A stretch of 41,108 nucleotides of DNA from an uncultured beta proteobacterium (lineage in GTDB: Bacteria > Pseudomonadota > Gammaproteobacteria > Burkholderiales > Burkholderiaceae_C). The notes below the pieces were generated by a model. It was not told where the DNA came from. It was given only the letters and a program-made list of their open reading frames with translations, and did not search any database. The DNA lies in the NCBI GenBank assembly GCA_903945325.1, contig CAJAVE010000338.1:1-41108 (forward strand), in the 5' to 3' direction. Each line of letters opens with the position of its first letter. Position 1 is the first letter of the stretch. Positions 16,471-26,535 of the stretch are shown one piece after another. The translations under genes were made by a program, and so were the position numbers.

Positions 16471-18648
16471 TCAATAGGGTGTTTTTCTGGGATTGGATTC
16501 AAACGTACGCAAACCGGCGCCGATCAATTCAGGTGGTATGTTGAGCGCCCATGCCGCCGCAACAGCCGCCATGACCATTTCAGGCTGGGAGGCCTTGGCA
16601 GGTTTGAGCGAGGCCAGCGGCAGCAGTGCGATCTCTTTGGGACCGTGGGCCAGCACGATCTGGTCATCACGCACAAAGACCACCTGCTCACCAGCAGCAC
16701 GGTGTTCGGCCATGGCGTTCTGGTGGGGATCCATGCCGTAGAAAATGACCTTGCCATCGCACAGTTCTGCAAGCTCAACCACTTGTGGGTCGGCGGCATT
16801 GAGCACCGCTGTGCCGCTGGGCAGAATGACATCGACCTGGGTGCGCGTGACCTTGAAGGTCTGTTCGGCATCCTGGATGTCAAAGGCCTCCAGTGCCGAT
16901 TGCCAGCCCACATCGGTCACTACGCCCACGGTGCATTTGTCGTAGGCCAGGCCTTCGGCCAAAATGGTCTGGCTACCGTTCTCGAAGACGGCGGCTTGCA
17001 CAGAGCGGTTGATCAGCAGGCGTTGACCCGCTTCCCAGTTTGCACAGTCTTTGGCCTCCACCTGGCGACCATCGAGGTAGAGCCCCTCGCTGCAGGCCAG
17101 CCCCACATGTTTGCCGCTGATATGGGCCAGCCAGGCGATCAGGCGGGCAATGCGGCCTGTTTTCTGGGTGCCGGTTACGCCAACGATCGGAATGCGCCCA
17201 TCGCGGTCCAACTTGAACAGGTGTTCAATGATGGCTTTGCCAACCGGTTGTCCCGGGCCTTCTGCCGGTTTGATGTGGGCCAGCAAGCCAGGGCTGGCAT
17301 TGACTTCGATGACTGCCGCGCGCTGGGATTTCATGGGTTTGGTGGCATCTTCAAGCACCATGTCCACACCGGCAATGTCCAGCCCCACAACACGTGCGGC
17401 CAGCGCCGCCGCAGCAGCAACCGTGGGGTGCAACCTGTCGGTAATGTCAAAAGCGACGTTTCCGTTGGACTGAATCAATACCTTTTGGTCTTTGCCAGGC
17501 ACCGATTGAGGCGTCAGGCCAACGCGCTCCAGTTCCAGGATGATTTCGCCCGACTCGCTGGGCGTCACAGAGTTCAGCGGAAACTCTTCCGTCGTTCCAC
17601 GTCTCGGATCCGAATTGATCTGCAAATCGGCCAAGGCATCAATCGTGGATACGCCATCGCCCACGACCCACAGCGTTTCACCACAGGCAGCTGCAACGAC
17701 TTTTTTGCCAACGACCAGCAAGCGGTGTTCATTGCCTGGAATATATTTTTCGACGATGACGCTGCTTCCACCACCCTTGCGATAAGCGAGGGCGTATGCC
17801 CCTTCCACATCACTTTGCGTGCGCAAATTGAGGGACACTCCACGCCCGTGGTTGCCGTCGTAGGGCTTGAGCACCACCGGCAACCCAATCTCCTGGGCGG
17901 CCTCCCAGGCCTGTTCGGCTGACTTGACCAACTCACCTTCGGGTACTGGCACACCGCAGGCTTTGAGCAGCGATTTGGTCAGGTCCTTGTCACTGGCAAT
18001 TTCCTCGGCTATTGCCGAGGTCTGGTCGGTTTCCGCCGTCCAGATGCGGCGCTGGTTAATGCCATAGCCCAGTTGCACCAGATTGCCGTCGGTCAGGCGG
18101 ATAGATGGAATCCTGCGTTCGGTGGCGGCATCCACAATGTGGGCGGTGCTAGGACCCAGGCACAAGTCATCGACCATCTCCGTCAAGTGGCTGACCTTGG
18201 CCGCCACGTCGTAGGAGGTGTCGTTGATGGCAGCCACCACCAGATCGCGTGCGGCAACCAGTGCCTCGCGCCCGACCTGCTCCTGCCGGGTGCGAAAAGC
18301 AATCTTGTAAACACCGCGCGTGGAGGTTTGGCGCGCTTTGCCAAACCCGGTGCGCATACCCGCCAGGTTTTGCAGTTCCAGTGTGGTGTGCTCAACAATG
18401 TGAGCGGCGTAGGTGCCATCACGCACCCGCTGCAGAAAGCCACCCCTCACCCCCGGGCTACAGTGGTGTTCCACCAGGCTGGGCAGAAAGCCGATCAGGC
18501 GCTCATAAAAACCGGGAATGCTATTGGACGGAAAGTCTTCCAGTGTGCCGATGTCTACCCATGCTTCGATTACGGGCCTGTAGGTCCAGATGTTGGGTCC
18601 GCGCAAGTGGGTTACCCGGAGAATGTCGATCTTTTTCTGGTCCGTCAT
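16471..18648 (-). CDS. cphA': Cyanophycin synthetase paralogue with degenerate Mur-ligase half
   Basis: A 725-residue paralogue of the downstream cphA. The N-terminal domain and ATP-grasp domain are well kept (RVTHLRGPNIW start, DKDLTKSLLKACGVPVPEG, GIDMV-like and EVNASPGLLAHI blocks). The Mur-ligase-like half is changed: the P-loop reads TGTQKTGR (residues 492-499) instead of TGTNGKTT. The ETARGG block is ENGSQT. The protein stops before the domain carrying DYGHNPDAM. Only the ATP-grasp site is therefore likely to be active. It resembles cyanobacterial CphA2, which joins beta-Asp-Arg dipeptides, and the CphA' of other beta-proteobacteria. The ATG at 18648 gives MTDQKKIDILRVTHLRG; an in-frame ATG at 18684 is less likely. 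Confidence 0.9.
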   Translation of the reverse strand: MTDQKKIDILRVTHLRGPNIWTYRPVIEAWVDIGTLEDFPSNSIPGFYERLIGFLPSLVEHHCSPGVRGGFLQRVRDGTYAAHIVEHTTLELQNLAGMRTGFGKARQTSTRGVYKIAFRTRQEQVGREALVAARDLVVAAINDTSYDVAAKVSHLTEMVDDLCLGPSTAHIVDAATERRIPSIRLTDGNLVQLGYGINQRRIWTAETDQTSAIAEEIASDKDLTKSLLKACGVPVPEGELVKSAEQAWEAAQEIGLPVVLKPYDGNHGRGVSLNLRTQSDVEGAYALAYRKGGGSSVIVEKYIPGNEHRLLVVGKKVVAAACGETLWVVGDGVSTIDALADLQINSDPRRGTTEEFPLNSVTPSESGEIILELERVGLTPQSVPGKDQKVLIQSNGNVAFDITDRLHPTVAAAAALAARVVGLDIAGVDMVLEDATKPMKSQRAAVIEVNASPGLLAHIKPAEGPGQPVGKAIIEHLFKLDRDGRIPIVGVTGTQKTGRIARLIAWLAHISGKHVGLACSEGLYLDGRQVEAKDCANWEAGQRLLINRSVQAAVFENGSQTILAEGLAYDKCTVGVVTDVGWQSALEAFDIQDAEQTFKVTRTQVDVILPSGTAVLNAADPQVVELAELCDGKVIFYGMDPHQNAMAEHRAAGEQVVFVRDDQIVLAHGPKEIALLPLASLKPAKASQPEMVMAAVAAAWALNIPPELIGAGLRTFESNPRKTPY

Positions 18649-18830
18649 GGCTGTTTTGGGTTGGGCCGTCCACCAATGTGGCACCGGCCGCGTTAAATAT
18701 GCTCTCTCACCCAGTTCTGAATGGCGGGAGTGCGGGGTTGCTCCAAGCTAGTATCGTAAAGTATGGCGCCTGCCGCAATCGGTAGGTACCTCGCCCACAG
18801 TCTTCGGAATTTCAATTTTTTGCTGCATCC

Positions 18831-21095
18831 ATGACCCCTGTAGATTTAACCGAGAGCGCTCTGCCCGCTGATCTGAGCACAGTTTGGCGCAGCGCGGTGT
18901 CGTCACAACTCCACCCTCAGGAAAACGTTCTGGCGGCGCTGGAGGTTGACCTGAATGCAGATTTGAATTTTGTGCCCGGCCTGATAGTGGTGACCGATCA
19001 GCGCATTCTGAGCTGCGCCGACGACGAGGCACCTTGGAGGCTCTGGGATTTCAGGGACGGCCTGAAGTTGCGCCACCATGACCACGCCGGAGTCGGCCAC
19101 ATCGATCTGGTGGATGCCAGCGGCCTGCTTGCGACCTGGCGGTTCACGTTGGCGCAAAACCTGTCGGCCATTCGCTTGGTCGACCAGTTCCAATCCCGTC
19201 TGGACAGCCATGTCAGTGGCAAACCTCTGGCGCAGGTTTTGAACAACGTATGCCCCAGCTGCAAGGCCCCGCTGGAGCCTGATCAGGACGAATGCCCCAT
19301 TTGCACCAAAGTGGTCCATACGCCACCGTCAACCTGGACCCTGTTTCGCCTGTGGCGTTTTGCCAAACCCTACCGCGTTCAGTTGCTGCTGGGCTTTATC
19401 TTGATGCTATTGGGTACGGCGGCCAGTCAGGTGCCGCCCTACCTGACGATTCCGCTGGTGGATGAGGTTCTCATTCCCTTCCAGAATGGGCAGCGCATCC
19501 CCCTGTCGACCGTGGCTTTTTACCTGGCGGGCCTTTTGGGTTCAGCGCTTCTGGCCTGGGGCCTAAGCTGGGGCAAGACCTATGTGCTGGCGCTGGTGTC
19601 AGAGCGCATTGCCGCAGACTTGCGCACCGTCACCTACGAACATTTGCTGCGTCTTTCGCTGGAATACTTTGGTGGCAAGCGCACGGGCGACCTGTTGTCT
19701 CGCGTGGGCAGCGGCAGCGACCGCATCGCGGTCTATCTGTCGCTGCACCTGACGGACTTTGCCAGCGACATGGTCATGATCATCATGACGGCCGTCATCC
19801 TGTTTTCCCTGAACCCGTGGCTGGCATTGATTACTCTGGTGCCGTTGCCCTTCATCGGCTGGATGATCCACTTTGTGCGCTACCGCCTGCGCACCGGCTT
19901 CGAGAAAATTGATCGCGTCTGGGGTGAGGTAACCAATGTGCTGGCCGACACCATTCCCGGTATTCGGGTGGTCAAGGCGTTTGCACAGGAACAGCGCGAG
20001 GCCAAACGCTTTCGCGAGGCCAACCGGCACAACCTGATGGTCAACGACCGCATCAACAAGATCTGGGCGCTGTTTTCACCCAGCGTTTCGCTGCTGACGG
20101 AAGTCGGCCTGCTGGTGGTGTGGGGCTTTGGTATCTGGCAGGTCTCCAAAGGCGAGATCACGGTGGGCATGCTGCTGGCGGCGGTGGCCTACATCGGTCG
20201 GTTTTACGGCCGGCTGGACGCCATGAGCCGCATCGTCTCGGACACCCAGAAAACTGCCTCGGCGGCGAAGCGCATTTTTGACATTCTGGATCATGTTTCA
20301 AGTGTGCCCGAGCCGGTGCAGCCCGTGCCTATGGGCAAGGTGCAGGGAAGTATTGACGTCAGCAACGTGGGCTTTCGCTATGGCAACCGCGAAGTGAATC
20401 GCGGGATCAATTTGTCCATCGCACCGGGCGAGATGATAGGCCTGGTCGGACACAGTGGTTCGGGCAAGAGCACCCTGGTCAACCTGATATGCCGCTTTTA
20501 CGATGTGTCCGAAGGCTCCATCAAGGTCGATGGCGTGGACATCCGCTCCTACGCGATTTCGGACTACCGCCAGAACATCGGCCTGGTGCTGCAGGAACCT
20601 TTCCTGTTCTTTGGCACGATTGCCGAGAACATTGCCTACGGCAAGCCCGATGCCACCCGCAATGAAATCATTGCCGCTGCACGCGCTGCGCACGCCCACG
20701 GTTTTATCTTGCGTCTGCCGCAGGGTTATGACTCCATGGTGGGCGAACGCGGACAGGGTCTGTCGGGCGGCGAGCGCCAGCGCATCTCCATTGCGCGTGC
20801 GTTGCTGATTGACCCACGCATTTTGATTCTGGACGAAGCCACCTCGTCAGTGGACTCCGAGACCGAGAAAGAAATCCAGAAGGCGCTGGAGAACCTGGTC
20901 AAGGGGCGTACCACCATCGCCATTGCACACCGGTTGTCCACCTTGCACCGTGCGGATCGGTTGGTGGTGCTGGACCGTGGCCGTGTGGTGGAAGAGGGTA
21001 CGCACGATGCCCTGATGGCCAAAGAGGGTGCTTACTTCAACCTGTACCAAGCGCAGGCCCGCAATATGGATGTCGATATGGAGGCTGCCCGATGA
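18831..21095 (+). CDS. Cyanophycin-locus ABC exporter with N-terminal extension and zinc ribbon
   Basis: A 754-residue fused permease-ATPase (half exporter). Residues 1-130 form an extension that looks like a PH/GRAM-type fold (LNFVPGLIVVTDQRILSC, then a basic and aromatic region). It is followed by a zinc-ribbon-like Cys set (C141, C144, C155, C158). Six membrane helices span about 180-460. The ATPase has Walker A GHSGSGKST at 540-548, signature LSGGERQ at 644-650, and Walker B ILILDEATSSVD. It resembles lipid A/multidrug exporters, but the cytoplasmic N-terminal module is unusual. I recall that NCBI annotations call such genes cyanophycin metabolism-associated. The substrate is unknown. It is divergent from cphA' across 182 bases and overlaps the DUF1854 gene by four bases. 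Confidence 0.9.
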   Translation: MTPVDLTESALPADLSTVWRSAVSSQLHPQENVLAALEVDLNADLNFVPGLIVVTDQRILSCADDEAPWRLWDFRDGLKLRHHDHAGVGHIDLVDASGLLATWRFTLAQNLSAIRLVDQFQSRLDSHVSGKPLAQVLNNVCPSCKAPLEPDQDECPICTKVVHTPPSTWTLFRLWRFAKPYRVQLLLGFILMLLGTAASQVPPYLTIPLVDEVLIPFQNGQRIPLSTVAFYLAGLLGSALLAWGLSWGKTYVLALVSERIAADLRTVTYEHLLRLSLEYFGGKRTGDLLSRVGSGSDRIAVYLSLHLTDFASDMVMIIMTAVILFSLNPWLALITLVPLPFIGWMIHFVRYRLRTGFEKIDRVWGEVTNVLADTIPGIRVVKAFAQEQREAKRFREANRHNLMVNDRINKIWALFSPSVSLLTEVGLLVVWGFGIWQVSKGEITVGMLLAAVAYIGRFYGRLDAMSRIVSDTQKTASAAKRIFDILDHVSSVPEPVQPVPMGKVQGSIDVSNVGFRYGNREVNRGINLSIAPGEMIGLVGHSGSGKSTLVNLICRFYDVSEGSIKVDGVDIRSYAISDYRQNIGLVLQEPFLFFGTIAENIAYGKPDATRNEIIAAARAAHAHGFILRLPQGYDSMVGERGQGLSGGERQRISIARALLIDPRILILDEATSSVDSETEKEIQKALENLVKGRTTIAIAHRLSTLHRADRLVVLDRGRVVEEGTHDALMAKEGAYFNLYQAQARNMDVDMEAAR

Positions 21096-21601
21096 ACGCT
21101 AACCTTGTGGAGTCTGCTGCGAACACTGCAGTTGCGACCGTTTTTCCGCTGCAGCGCGACGCCTACGGCAAGCTGATCTGGACGACCGTCGACAACCAGC
21201 GCCCGGACAACGTAGTGCCCATTCGGGCCTTTCCTATCCAGTCACCCGACGTCGGCATTTCCCTTGTGAATCTGGATGGACAGGAGGTTGCCTGGATCGA
21301 AGAACTGTCCGCCGTGCCGGAGCCTGCGCAAACCTTGATCCGCAACGAGCTGGCGAGTCGTGAATTCATGCCGGTTATCAATCACATTATTGGGGTGGCC
21401 AGTTTTTCGACCCCATGTACCTGGACCGTGAAGACCGACCGGGGAGATACCGCGTTTGTGCTGCGCAGTGATGAAGACATACGCCGCATTGGCACGGAAG
21501 GCACGCTGCTGATTTCGGACTCTCATGGCATTCAGTACCTGGTGCGTGACCACTATGCGTTGGATGCCAGGAGCAAGAAAATTCTGGACCGGTTCCTGTA
21601 A
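21092..21601 (+). CDS. DUF1854 protein linked to the cyanophycin-locus ABC transporter
   Basis: A 169-residue soluble protein with no signal peptide or membrane helix. It overlaps the ABC gene by ATGA, so translation is coupled. Visible blocks are VVPIRAFPIQSPDVGISLVNLDGQEVAWI, then a mixed alpha/beta core with DRGDTAFVLRSDEDIRRI and a C-terminal GIQYLVRDHYALDARSKKILDRFL. I recognise it as DUF1854, which I recall being annotated as cyanophycin metabolism-associated. Its role is unknown. The coupling suggests that it works together with the transporter, perhaps as a cytoplasmic subunit or regulator; that is inference. Confidence 0.82.
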   Translation: MNANLVESAANTAVATVFPLQRDAYGKLIWTTVDNQRPDNVVPIRAFPIQSPDVGISLVNLDGQEVAWIEELSAVPEPAQTLIRNELASREFMPVINHIIGVASFSTPCTWTVKTDRGDTAFVLRSDEDIRRIGTEGTLLISDSHGIQYLVRDHYALDARSKKILDRFL

Positions 21602-21653
21602 ACTGGCTATCTACTTGGGACCTACCCTACCGGCCTTCAGAGGCAGGTTGCTT

Positions 21654-21678
21654 GCGCAATTGGCCGCCGCGCTTTTTT
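21654..21678 (+). terminator. Possible terminator after the DUF1854 gene
   Basis: GCGC at 21654-21657 can pair with GCGC at 21669-21672, with further GC-rich pairing inside, followed by six T. The stem is short. It lies between convergent genes (DUF1854 and the chemoreceptor). Confidence 0.3.
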
Positions 21679-21734
21679 GCTTAGACAGGTGTACGTAGCT
21701 ACTCTTTTTTCGTGTTTTGGTCGAAATGTTCGTG

Positions 21735-23330
21735 CTACGGTAACCGCATGTCGCGGGTTCCGCTTTCTAGCTGAAAGGATGCCGCCACAGTGGCCAGTTG
21801 GTGGGCCTGTTCCTGCAAGGCAGCGGATGCGGCCGACGTTTCCTCGACCAGGGCAGCGTTTTGCTGGGTCACTCCGTCGAGCTGGCTGACTGCCTGGTTG
21901 ATTTCGGCAATACCTGCAGACTGTTCACGACTGGCAGAGGCAATTTCTCCCACGATATCGGCCACCCGCTGAATGCCTGACACGATTTCCTGCATGGTGT
22001 TGCCGGCTTGGGCGACCTGCTCGGTGCCCCGGCCCACCTTGTCGACCGAATCGTCAATCAGGCTCTTGATCTCCTTGGCAGCGGTTGCCGAGCGTTGCGC
22101 CAGGCTGCGCACTTCTGCTGCAACGACGGCAAAGCCTCGACCCTGTTCGCCAGCGCGTGCCGCTTCTACAGCGGCATTGAGGGCCAGAATGTTGGTCTGA
22201 AACGCAATACCGTCGATCACCGCAATGATGTCCACAATCTTGCGCGATGACGTGTTGATGGCCCCCATCGTGTCCACCACCTGAGCGACCACCACGCCGC
22301 CTTTGGTAGCCAGTGCCGATGCGGAGTTAGCCAATTGATTGGCCTGCGCGGCGCTTTCTGCATTGTGTTGAACCGTGCTCGACAGTTCCTCGCTTGCAGA
22401 CGCTGTCTTCTCCAGTGAGCCCGCCTGTTGTTCGGTGCGGTTGGAGAGGTCCAGCGTGCCTGAGGCCACCTCGCCTGCCGCACTGGCGATGGCATCCGAG
22501 CCACCGCGCACCTGGCTGATGACATGGTGCAAGTTGTCGCGCATGGTGCTCATCTGGGTCAGCAGGTGGCCAATTTCGTCACCGCCATCGTGTGGTACAG
22601 GGTGCGACAGGTCGCCTGCAGCGATCGAGGTCGCCGTCTGGTCTGCCAGCGCAAACCCGGAGCGCAAGCGGCGCATCAACAAAACGGTCATCAAGCTCGC
22701 AGGAATGCCTCCGACGATGACTGCCGTCAGGAATACGCCGAGTGCAATGTTGTAGCGGCTTTCGGCCTGCTGCGAAGCCAGCTCAGCCGCCTTGACTTTG
22801 AAATTTCGCAACTCGACCAGGGCCTTAATGGCCGCTTCGCCTTCGGTTCGCCCTGCCTGAAGAAAAGCGGCCATAGTCGCCGGGCTGAAATCTTCACTGC
22901 CGACCGCCTTGACAGCCAGGTCCAGCTTGTCGCGCCAGGCGGCGCGCGTCTGCTTGGCTGCACTCAACAAAGCCTGTTCTTCGGGCAGATCGGTTGTCGC
23001 GGTGAGTGCGTCAAACAAGCGGTTGGCTTCTACCCAGTTTTTGGCAATGCTGTCGGTATGCATACCGGTCGGGTGGTCATGAATGGATGCCAGCGGTCCG
23101 CCCGGGGCGTGCTGAAAAGCCAACAGGATTTGCAGGCGGCTCTGCACAATTTTATCGATCGAGTCCGACATTTGCAGTGCGGGAACCATGGCCTTCTGGT
23201 GCACGGTCTTGAGACTGTCGCGCGCCGAGGACAAGCCCCAATAGCTGACGATGGCCACGGCCATGAAAGACAGCCAGTAAGTGACGAGAACGGCAACGAA
23301 GCGCCGAGTAATGCGGATATTGTCAAACAT
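21735..23330 (-). CDS. Methyl-accepting chemotaxis protein
   Basis: A 531-residue Tar-type receptor. The N-terminal membrane helix (about 10-32) is followed by a periplasmic four-helix-bundle-like domain (33-190), a second helix (about 193-215) and a HAMP domain. The long helical signalling domain has the highly conserved tip [33 protein letters not shown], listed here by its parts IDGIAFQTN and GRGFAVVA. It couples to CheA/CheW. The ligand cannot be read from sequence. Its position downstream of cbbO on the same strand (94 bases) may be chance; a metabolic or redox signal is possible but unproven. Confidence 0.95.
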   Translation of the reverse strand: MFDNIRITRRFVAVLVTYWLSFMAVAIVSYWGLSSARDSLKTVHQKAMVPALQMSDSIDKIVQSRLQILLAFQHAPGGPLASIHDHPTGMHTDSIAKNWVEANRLFDALTATTDLPEEQALLSAAKQTRAAWRDKLDLAVKAVGSEDFSPATMAAFLQAGRTEGEAAIKALVELRNFKVKAAELASQQAESRYNIALGVFLTAVIVGGIPASLMTVLLMRRLRSGFALADQTATSIAAGDLSHPVPHDGGDEIGHLLTQMSTMRDNLHHVISQVRGGSDAIASAAGEVASGTLDLSNRTEQQAGSLEKTASASEELSSTVQHNAESAAQANQLANSASALATKGGVVVAQVVDTMGAINTSSRKIVDIIAVIDGIAFQTNILALNAAVEAARAGEQGRGFAVVAAEVRSLAQRSATAAKEIKSLIDDSVDKVGRGTEQVAQAGNTMQEIVSGIQRVADIVGEIASASREQSAGIAEINQAVSQLDGVTQQNAALVEETSAASAALQEQAHQLATVAASFQLESGTRDMRLP

Positions 23331-23424
23331 GAATCATTGTCGGTAATTGGTTGCTTGATCATATTGTCCGCCAGTCAGTTTGAGGGGCATACCTGACTCC
23401 CAAAGTATGGGCTTTTACGCCTTT

Positions 23425-25707
23425 TTAGCGCGTCAAAGCCATGAAGAGTCTGGGCAGTTTTTCCGGCAACTGGTCAACCTGATCCACCACCGTGAACTGA
23501 TTGCCAAAAACATCACGAACATAGGCATCGGCCTTGGCGTCGAGGTTGATGCAGTAGGTGTAGATGCCCTGCTGGTCGAGCTCTTTCACGGCCTGGCGTG
23601 CATCGTCAATCAGCAGGCGCGCATCGTGCACGTCTATGTCCGACGGCTGCCCATCGGTCAGTATCAGCATTAACTTCTTGTCGGCCTTTTGCGTTGCCAG
23701 CGTATGGGCGGCATGGCGCATGGCAGCGCCTATGCGGGTGGAGTACGCTGCCTGCATGGCTGCCAGTCGGCCCTTCACAGCATCTCCCCAATGTTCGCCA
23801 AACCCTTTGATGTGAAGGTAGCGAACATCATGGCGGGTGTTGGAGTGAAAACCGGCAATGGCGAACGGGTCGCCCAGTTCCTCTATGGACCCTGCCAACA
23901 GGGCCACCGCTTCCTGGCTTAGCTCCAGCACGGTTTGGTCGGAGCCCGCGGCCCGCTCGTTGAGCGACTCGGAGAGATCAAGCAGCAAGGTCACCGCGAT
24001 GTTGCGGCCATTGGTGCGCTGGCTCATGTTGATACGCGGGTCAGGCGTGCTGCCACCTTTGAAATCAATCAGTGCGCGCAATGCGATATCCAGGTCCAGC
24101 TCGCTGCCTTCTTCCTGGTAGCGTACCCGTACCGGGTCTTGCGGCTTGAGCAGTTCCAACAGTCTTTTCAGGCGTTTCGCTAGCGCGGCGTGTTTTGCCA
24201 GCAACTGGTCAATCACACCCGTGGAACCACTGGGGTGCAGGCGCTCGTACAGGCTGACCCAGTCCGGGCGGTAGCTCTGGCTGGTGTAGTCCCATTCGGG
24301 GTAATGACGGGGTGGCAGACTTTGAATTTCCTCGGTCGGGGGAGTTTGGTCGGGCTTGGTGAAGGATTCTTCGTCGTCTGAAAGCTCATGAAAACGCCAC
24401 AGGTGGCGGTTGTCATCGCGGTAGTCAACCTCGGTGTCTTTAAACCAGGTATCGGGCAACTGGTCGCTTTGCAAGCGCGTTTTTCCCAGGTAGCTGAGGG
24501 CCAGCCCAGCAATCTCGGTGGTGCTGGACTCCCCTTGCGTCAGCAGGGCATGAAAGCGCCGTACCCAGTCGGCTAACAGTGGTGCCTCGAAACGTTTGGG
24601 CGGATCCATCAATGCGCGCGACAGCATAGCCAGCCGATGGCGAAGGCACGAACGGGTGGCCGGGTTGCAGCTGCCTTCGGTCGGCGTCGGGTGCAGTGCT
24701 AACAGAATGCGCCGCATGCCGGGATAGGTGCGAACGGTCAGCGCATCCATTCGCGCGTCTTCAAAACACTCAATCGCCAGTCGCTGTGCAGGGCTGAAGT
24801 TGTCGGCAAAGATGGGTGTGCTCCAGCGCCGGTGTGCCGCCATGTGGGCCAGTGCGGCGCGGTACCGGTCCATGCCGGAAATACCTGCGCGCTCGTCATA
24901 GACGTCGGGCAGACGCATGCCGTACGTGTCAAAGTAGGGCATGGGCTGGCGCTGCACGTCAAAGGTGGTGGAGTAAGGCACCAGCACATCGCCGTCCTGC
25001 CACAGACTTTTGAGATACATGTCCAGTGCACGCGTGTGGTCCATCAGCAGGGTGCCGTGGCGCTCGCGCTGAAGTACTGCGCGGCTATCGGCGGAGCTCA
25101 AGCTGAAAAAATCGCGCTGCTGCTCCGGGTGGTGGCTGTAGTTGCGGATGCCGTAATTCATCCAGTTGCTCAGGCCCTGCAGGCTCAGCACTCCCAGCAG
25201 CAGCGGCGCCTTCTCAAAAAACACCGGCAGGCTCGGGCTGGCGTAAGTTTTGTGGACGCCGTGGATCGAACTGCTGGTGCGTTCCATCAACAGCAGGCAA
25301 AGGTCCATGTAATGCTGCAACTGCGCCTGAGTAGGCAAGCGTCGCGCAACGGCGGCCAGCGTTTGCAGATACGGGGCGATGGCCTTGCCATTGGGTGACT
25401 TGTTGATCAGCCGCACCGTGTTCATCACAGCATGAAGCGCATCTTCCCCCACGGTCCTGGCAATCGGTGGCCATTCCTGCAAAAACGTCAGCACCGGCTC
25501 CGGGCCACGGCCCATCTTGCCCAGAAAACGCGATTGAGCCAAAAAATCTATCAGACCTTCGTCACTGAGTGTCGCGTCGGCTTCCGCCATGCAATCTGCA
25601 AAGACAGCATCGATCTGGGCAAAGCCACAGTCCAATTGCTTGCGCCAAACGGCCAAGCGCTCCGCGTCGATGCCAATGGGGCTGGTAGTGTCAGCCTCTG
25701 TGGTCAT
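23425..25707 (-). CDS. cbbO: RuBisCO activase subunit CbbO (VWA domain)
   Basis: A 760-residue protein of the CbbO/NorD family. The N-terminal part is helical and the middle is acidic and proline-rich. The C-terminal von Willebrand A domain has the metal-binding motif DLSES in VTLLLDLSESLNER, plus LILTDGQPSDIDVHD. CbbO binds RuBisCO and, with the CbbQ hexamer, removes inhibitory sugar phosphates from the active site. The gene starts three bases after cbbQ, as part of a cbbM-cbbQ-cbbO operon. NorD/NirD partners share this fold, but the neighbour cbbM decides the assignment. Confidence 0.93.
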   Translation of the reverse strand: MTTEADTTSPIGIDAERLAVWRKQLDCGFAQIDAVFADCMAEADATLSDEGLIDFLAQSRFLGKMGRGPEPVLTFLQEWPPIARTVGEDALHAVMNTVRLINKSPNGKAIAPYLQTLAAVARRLPTQAQLQHYMDLCLLLMERTSSSIHGVHKTYASPSLPVFFEKAPLLLGVLSLQGLSNWMNYGIRNYSHHPEQQRDFFSLSSADSRAVLQRERHGTLLMDHTRALDMYLKSLWQDGDVLVPYSTTFDVQRQPMPYFDTYGMRLPDVYDERAGISGMDRYRAALAHMAAHRRWSTPIFADNFSPAQRLAIECFEDARMDALTVRTYPGMRRILLALHPTPTEGSCNPATRSCLRHRLAMLSRALMDPPKRFEAPLLADWVRRFHALLTQGESSTTEIAGLALSYLGKTRLQSDQLPDTWFKDTEVDYRDDNRHLWRFHELSDDEESFTKPDQTPPTEEIQSLPPRHYPEWDYTSQSYRPDWVSLYERLHPSGSTGVIDQLLAKHAALAKRLKRLLELLKPQDPVRVRYQEEGSELDLDIALRALIDFKGGSTPDPRINMSQRTNGRNIAVTLLLDLSESLNERAAGSDQTVLELSQEAVALLAGSIEELGDPFAIAGFHSNTRHDVRYLHIKGFGEHWGDAVKGRLAAMQAAYSTRIGAAMRHAAHTLATQKADKKLMLILTDGQPSDIDVHDARLLIDDARQAVKELDQQGIYTYCINLDAKADAYVRDVFGNQFTVVDQVDQLPEKLPRLFMALTR

Positions 25708-25710
25708 GTG

Positions 25711-26514
25711 TCAACCAAAAATGGCGTCAATGGCGTGGTCGAGCGTGGCGCGGATATCGGCATCATCGGTGATGGGGCGCACCAGCGCCATGCGGCAAGC
25801 GTCCAGTGGATCCACTTCGCCCCTGATCAGGGTCGCAGCGTACACCAGCAGGCGGGTGGAAATGCCTTCGTCAAGCCCGTGGCCTTTCAGTGCCCTCGCT
25901 GTCGAAGCCACCTGGACCAGACGCACAGCGTCGGCCATATTGACACCCGTCTCAGAAGCAATGATGCTGGCCTCAAGGTCCGCCGCAGGGTAGTCAAAGT
26001 CAAACCCGACAAAGCGCTGTTTGGTGCTTTGTTTGAGGTCTTTCATCAAACTCTGGTAGCCCGGGTTGTAGGAGATAACCAATTGAAAATCCGGGTGTGC
26101 CTGGATCAGTTCGCCGCACTTGTCCAGTGGTAATTGGCGGCGGTGGTCAGTAAGCGGATGGATTACCACCGTCGTGTCCTGACGGGCTTCCACGATCTCG
26201 TCCAGGTAGCAGATGGCGCCCATCCGCACCGCCGTGGTGAGGGGGCCATCCAGCCAACGGGTGCCATTGGCTTCCAGCAGGTAGCGCCCCAGCAGGTCGG
26301 ACGCCGTCATGTCTTCGTTGCAGGCTACGGTAATGAGTGGCTTGCCCAGCTTCCATGCCATGTACTCGATAAACCGCGACTTGCCGCAGCCCGTGGGGCC
26401 TTTCACCATCACGGGCAAGCGCGCTTTGTAGGCAGCCTCATACAAAGCCACCTCATTGGCCTGCGGTTTGTAAAACGGTTCGCGGTTTACAAGGTAGTGG
26501 GTTGCGCCAGCCAT
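25711..26514 (-). CDS. cbbQ: RuBisCO activase ATPase CbbQ (AAA+, MoxR type)
   Basis: A 267-residue AAA+ ATPase. Walker A GPTGCGKSRFIEYM is near residue 40 and the Walker B segment ICYLDEIVEA follows. PVVISYNPGYQS-type sensor residues and the TKQRFVGFDFDYP region typical of CbbQ/NirQ are present. It acts as a hexamer with CbbO to reactivate inhibited form II RuBisCO. It starts 21 bases after cbbM and is followed closely by cbbO. Confidence 0.95.
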   Translation of the reverse strand: MAGATHYLVNREPFYKPQANEVALYEAAYKARLPVMVKGPTGCGKSRFIEYMAWKLGKPLITVACNEDMTASDLLGRYLLEANGTRWLDGPLTTAVRMGAICYLDEIVEARQDTTVVIHPLTDHRRQLPLDKCGELIQAHPDFQLVISYNPGYQSLMKDLKQSTKQRFVGFDFDYPAADLEASIIASETGVNMADAVRLVQVASTARALKGHGLDEGISTRLLVYAATLIRGEVDPLDACRMALVRPITDDADIRATLDHAIDAIFG

Positions 26515-26535
26515 TGCGTTGACCTGTAAAGTGGT

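Noticed and set aside
15406..17922. Long plus-strand open frame of 838 codons opposite cphA and cphA'
   Set aside because: It is a shadow of the two cyanophycin synthetase genes on the other strand, spans both of them, and resembles no known family.
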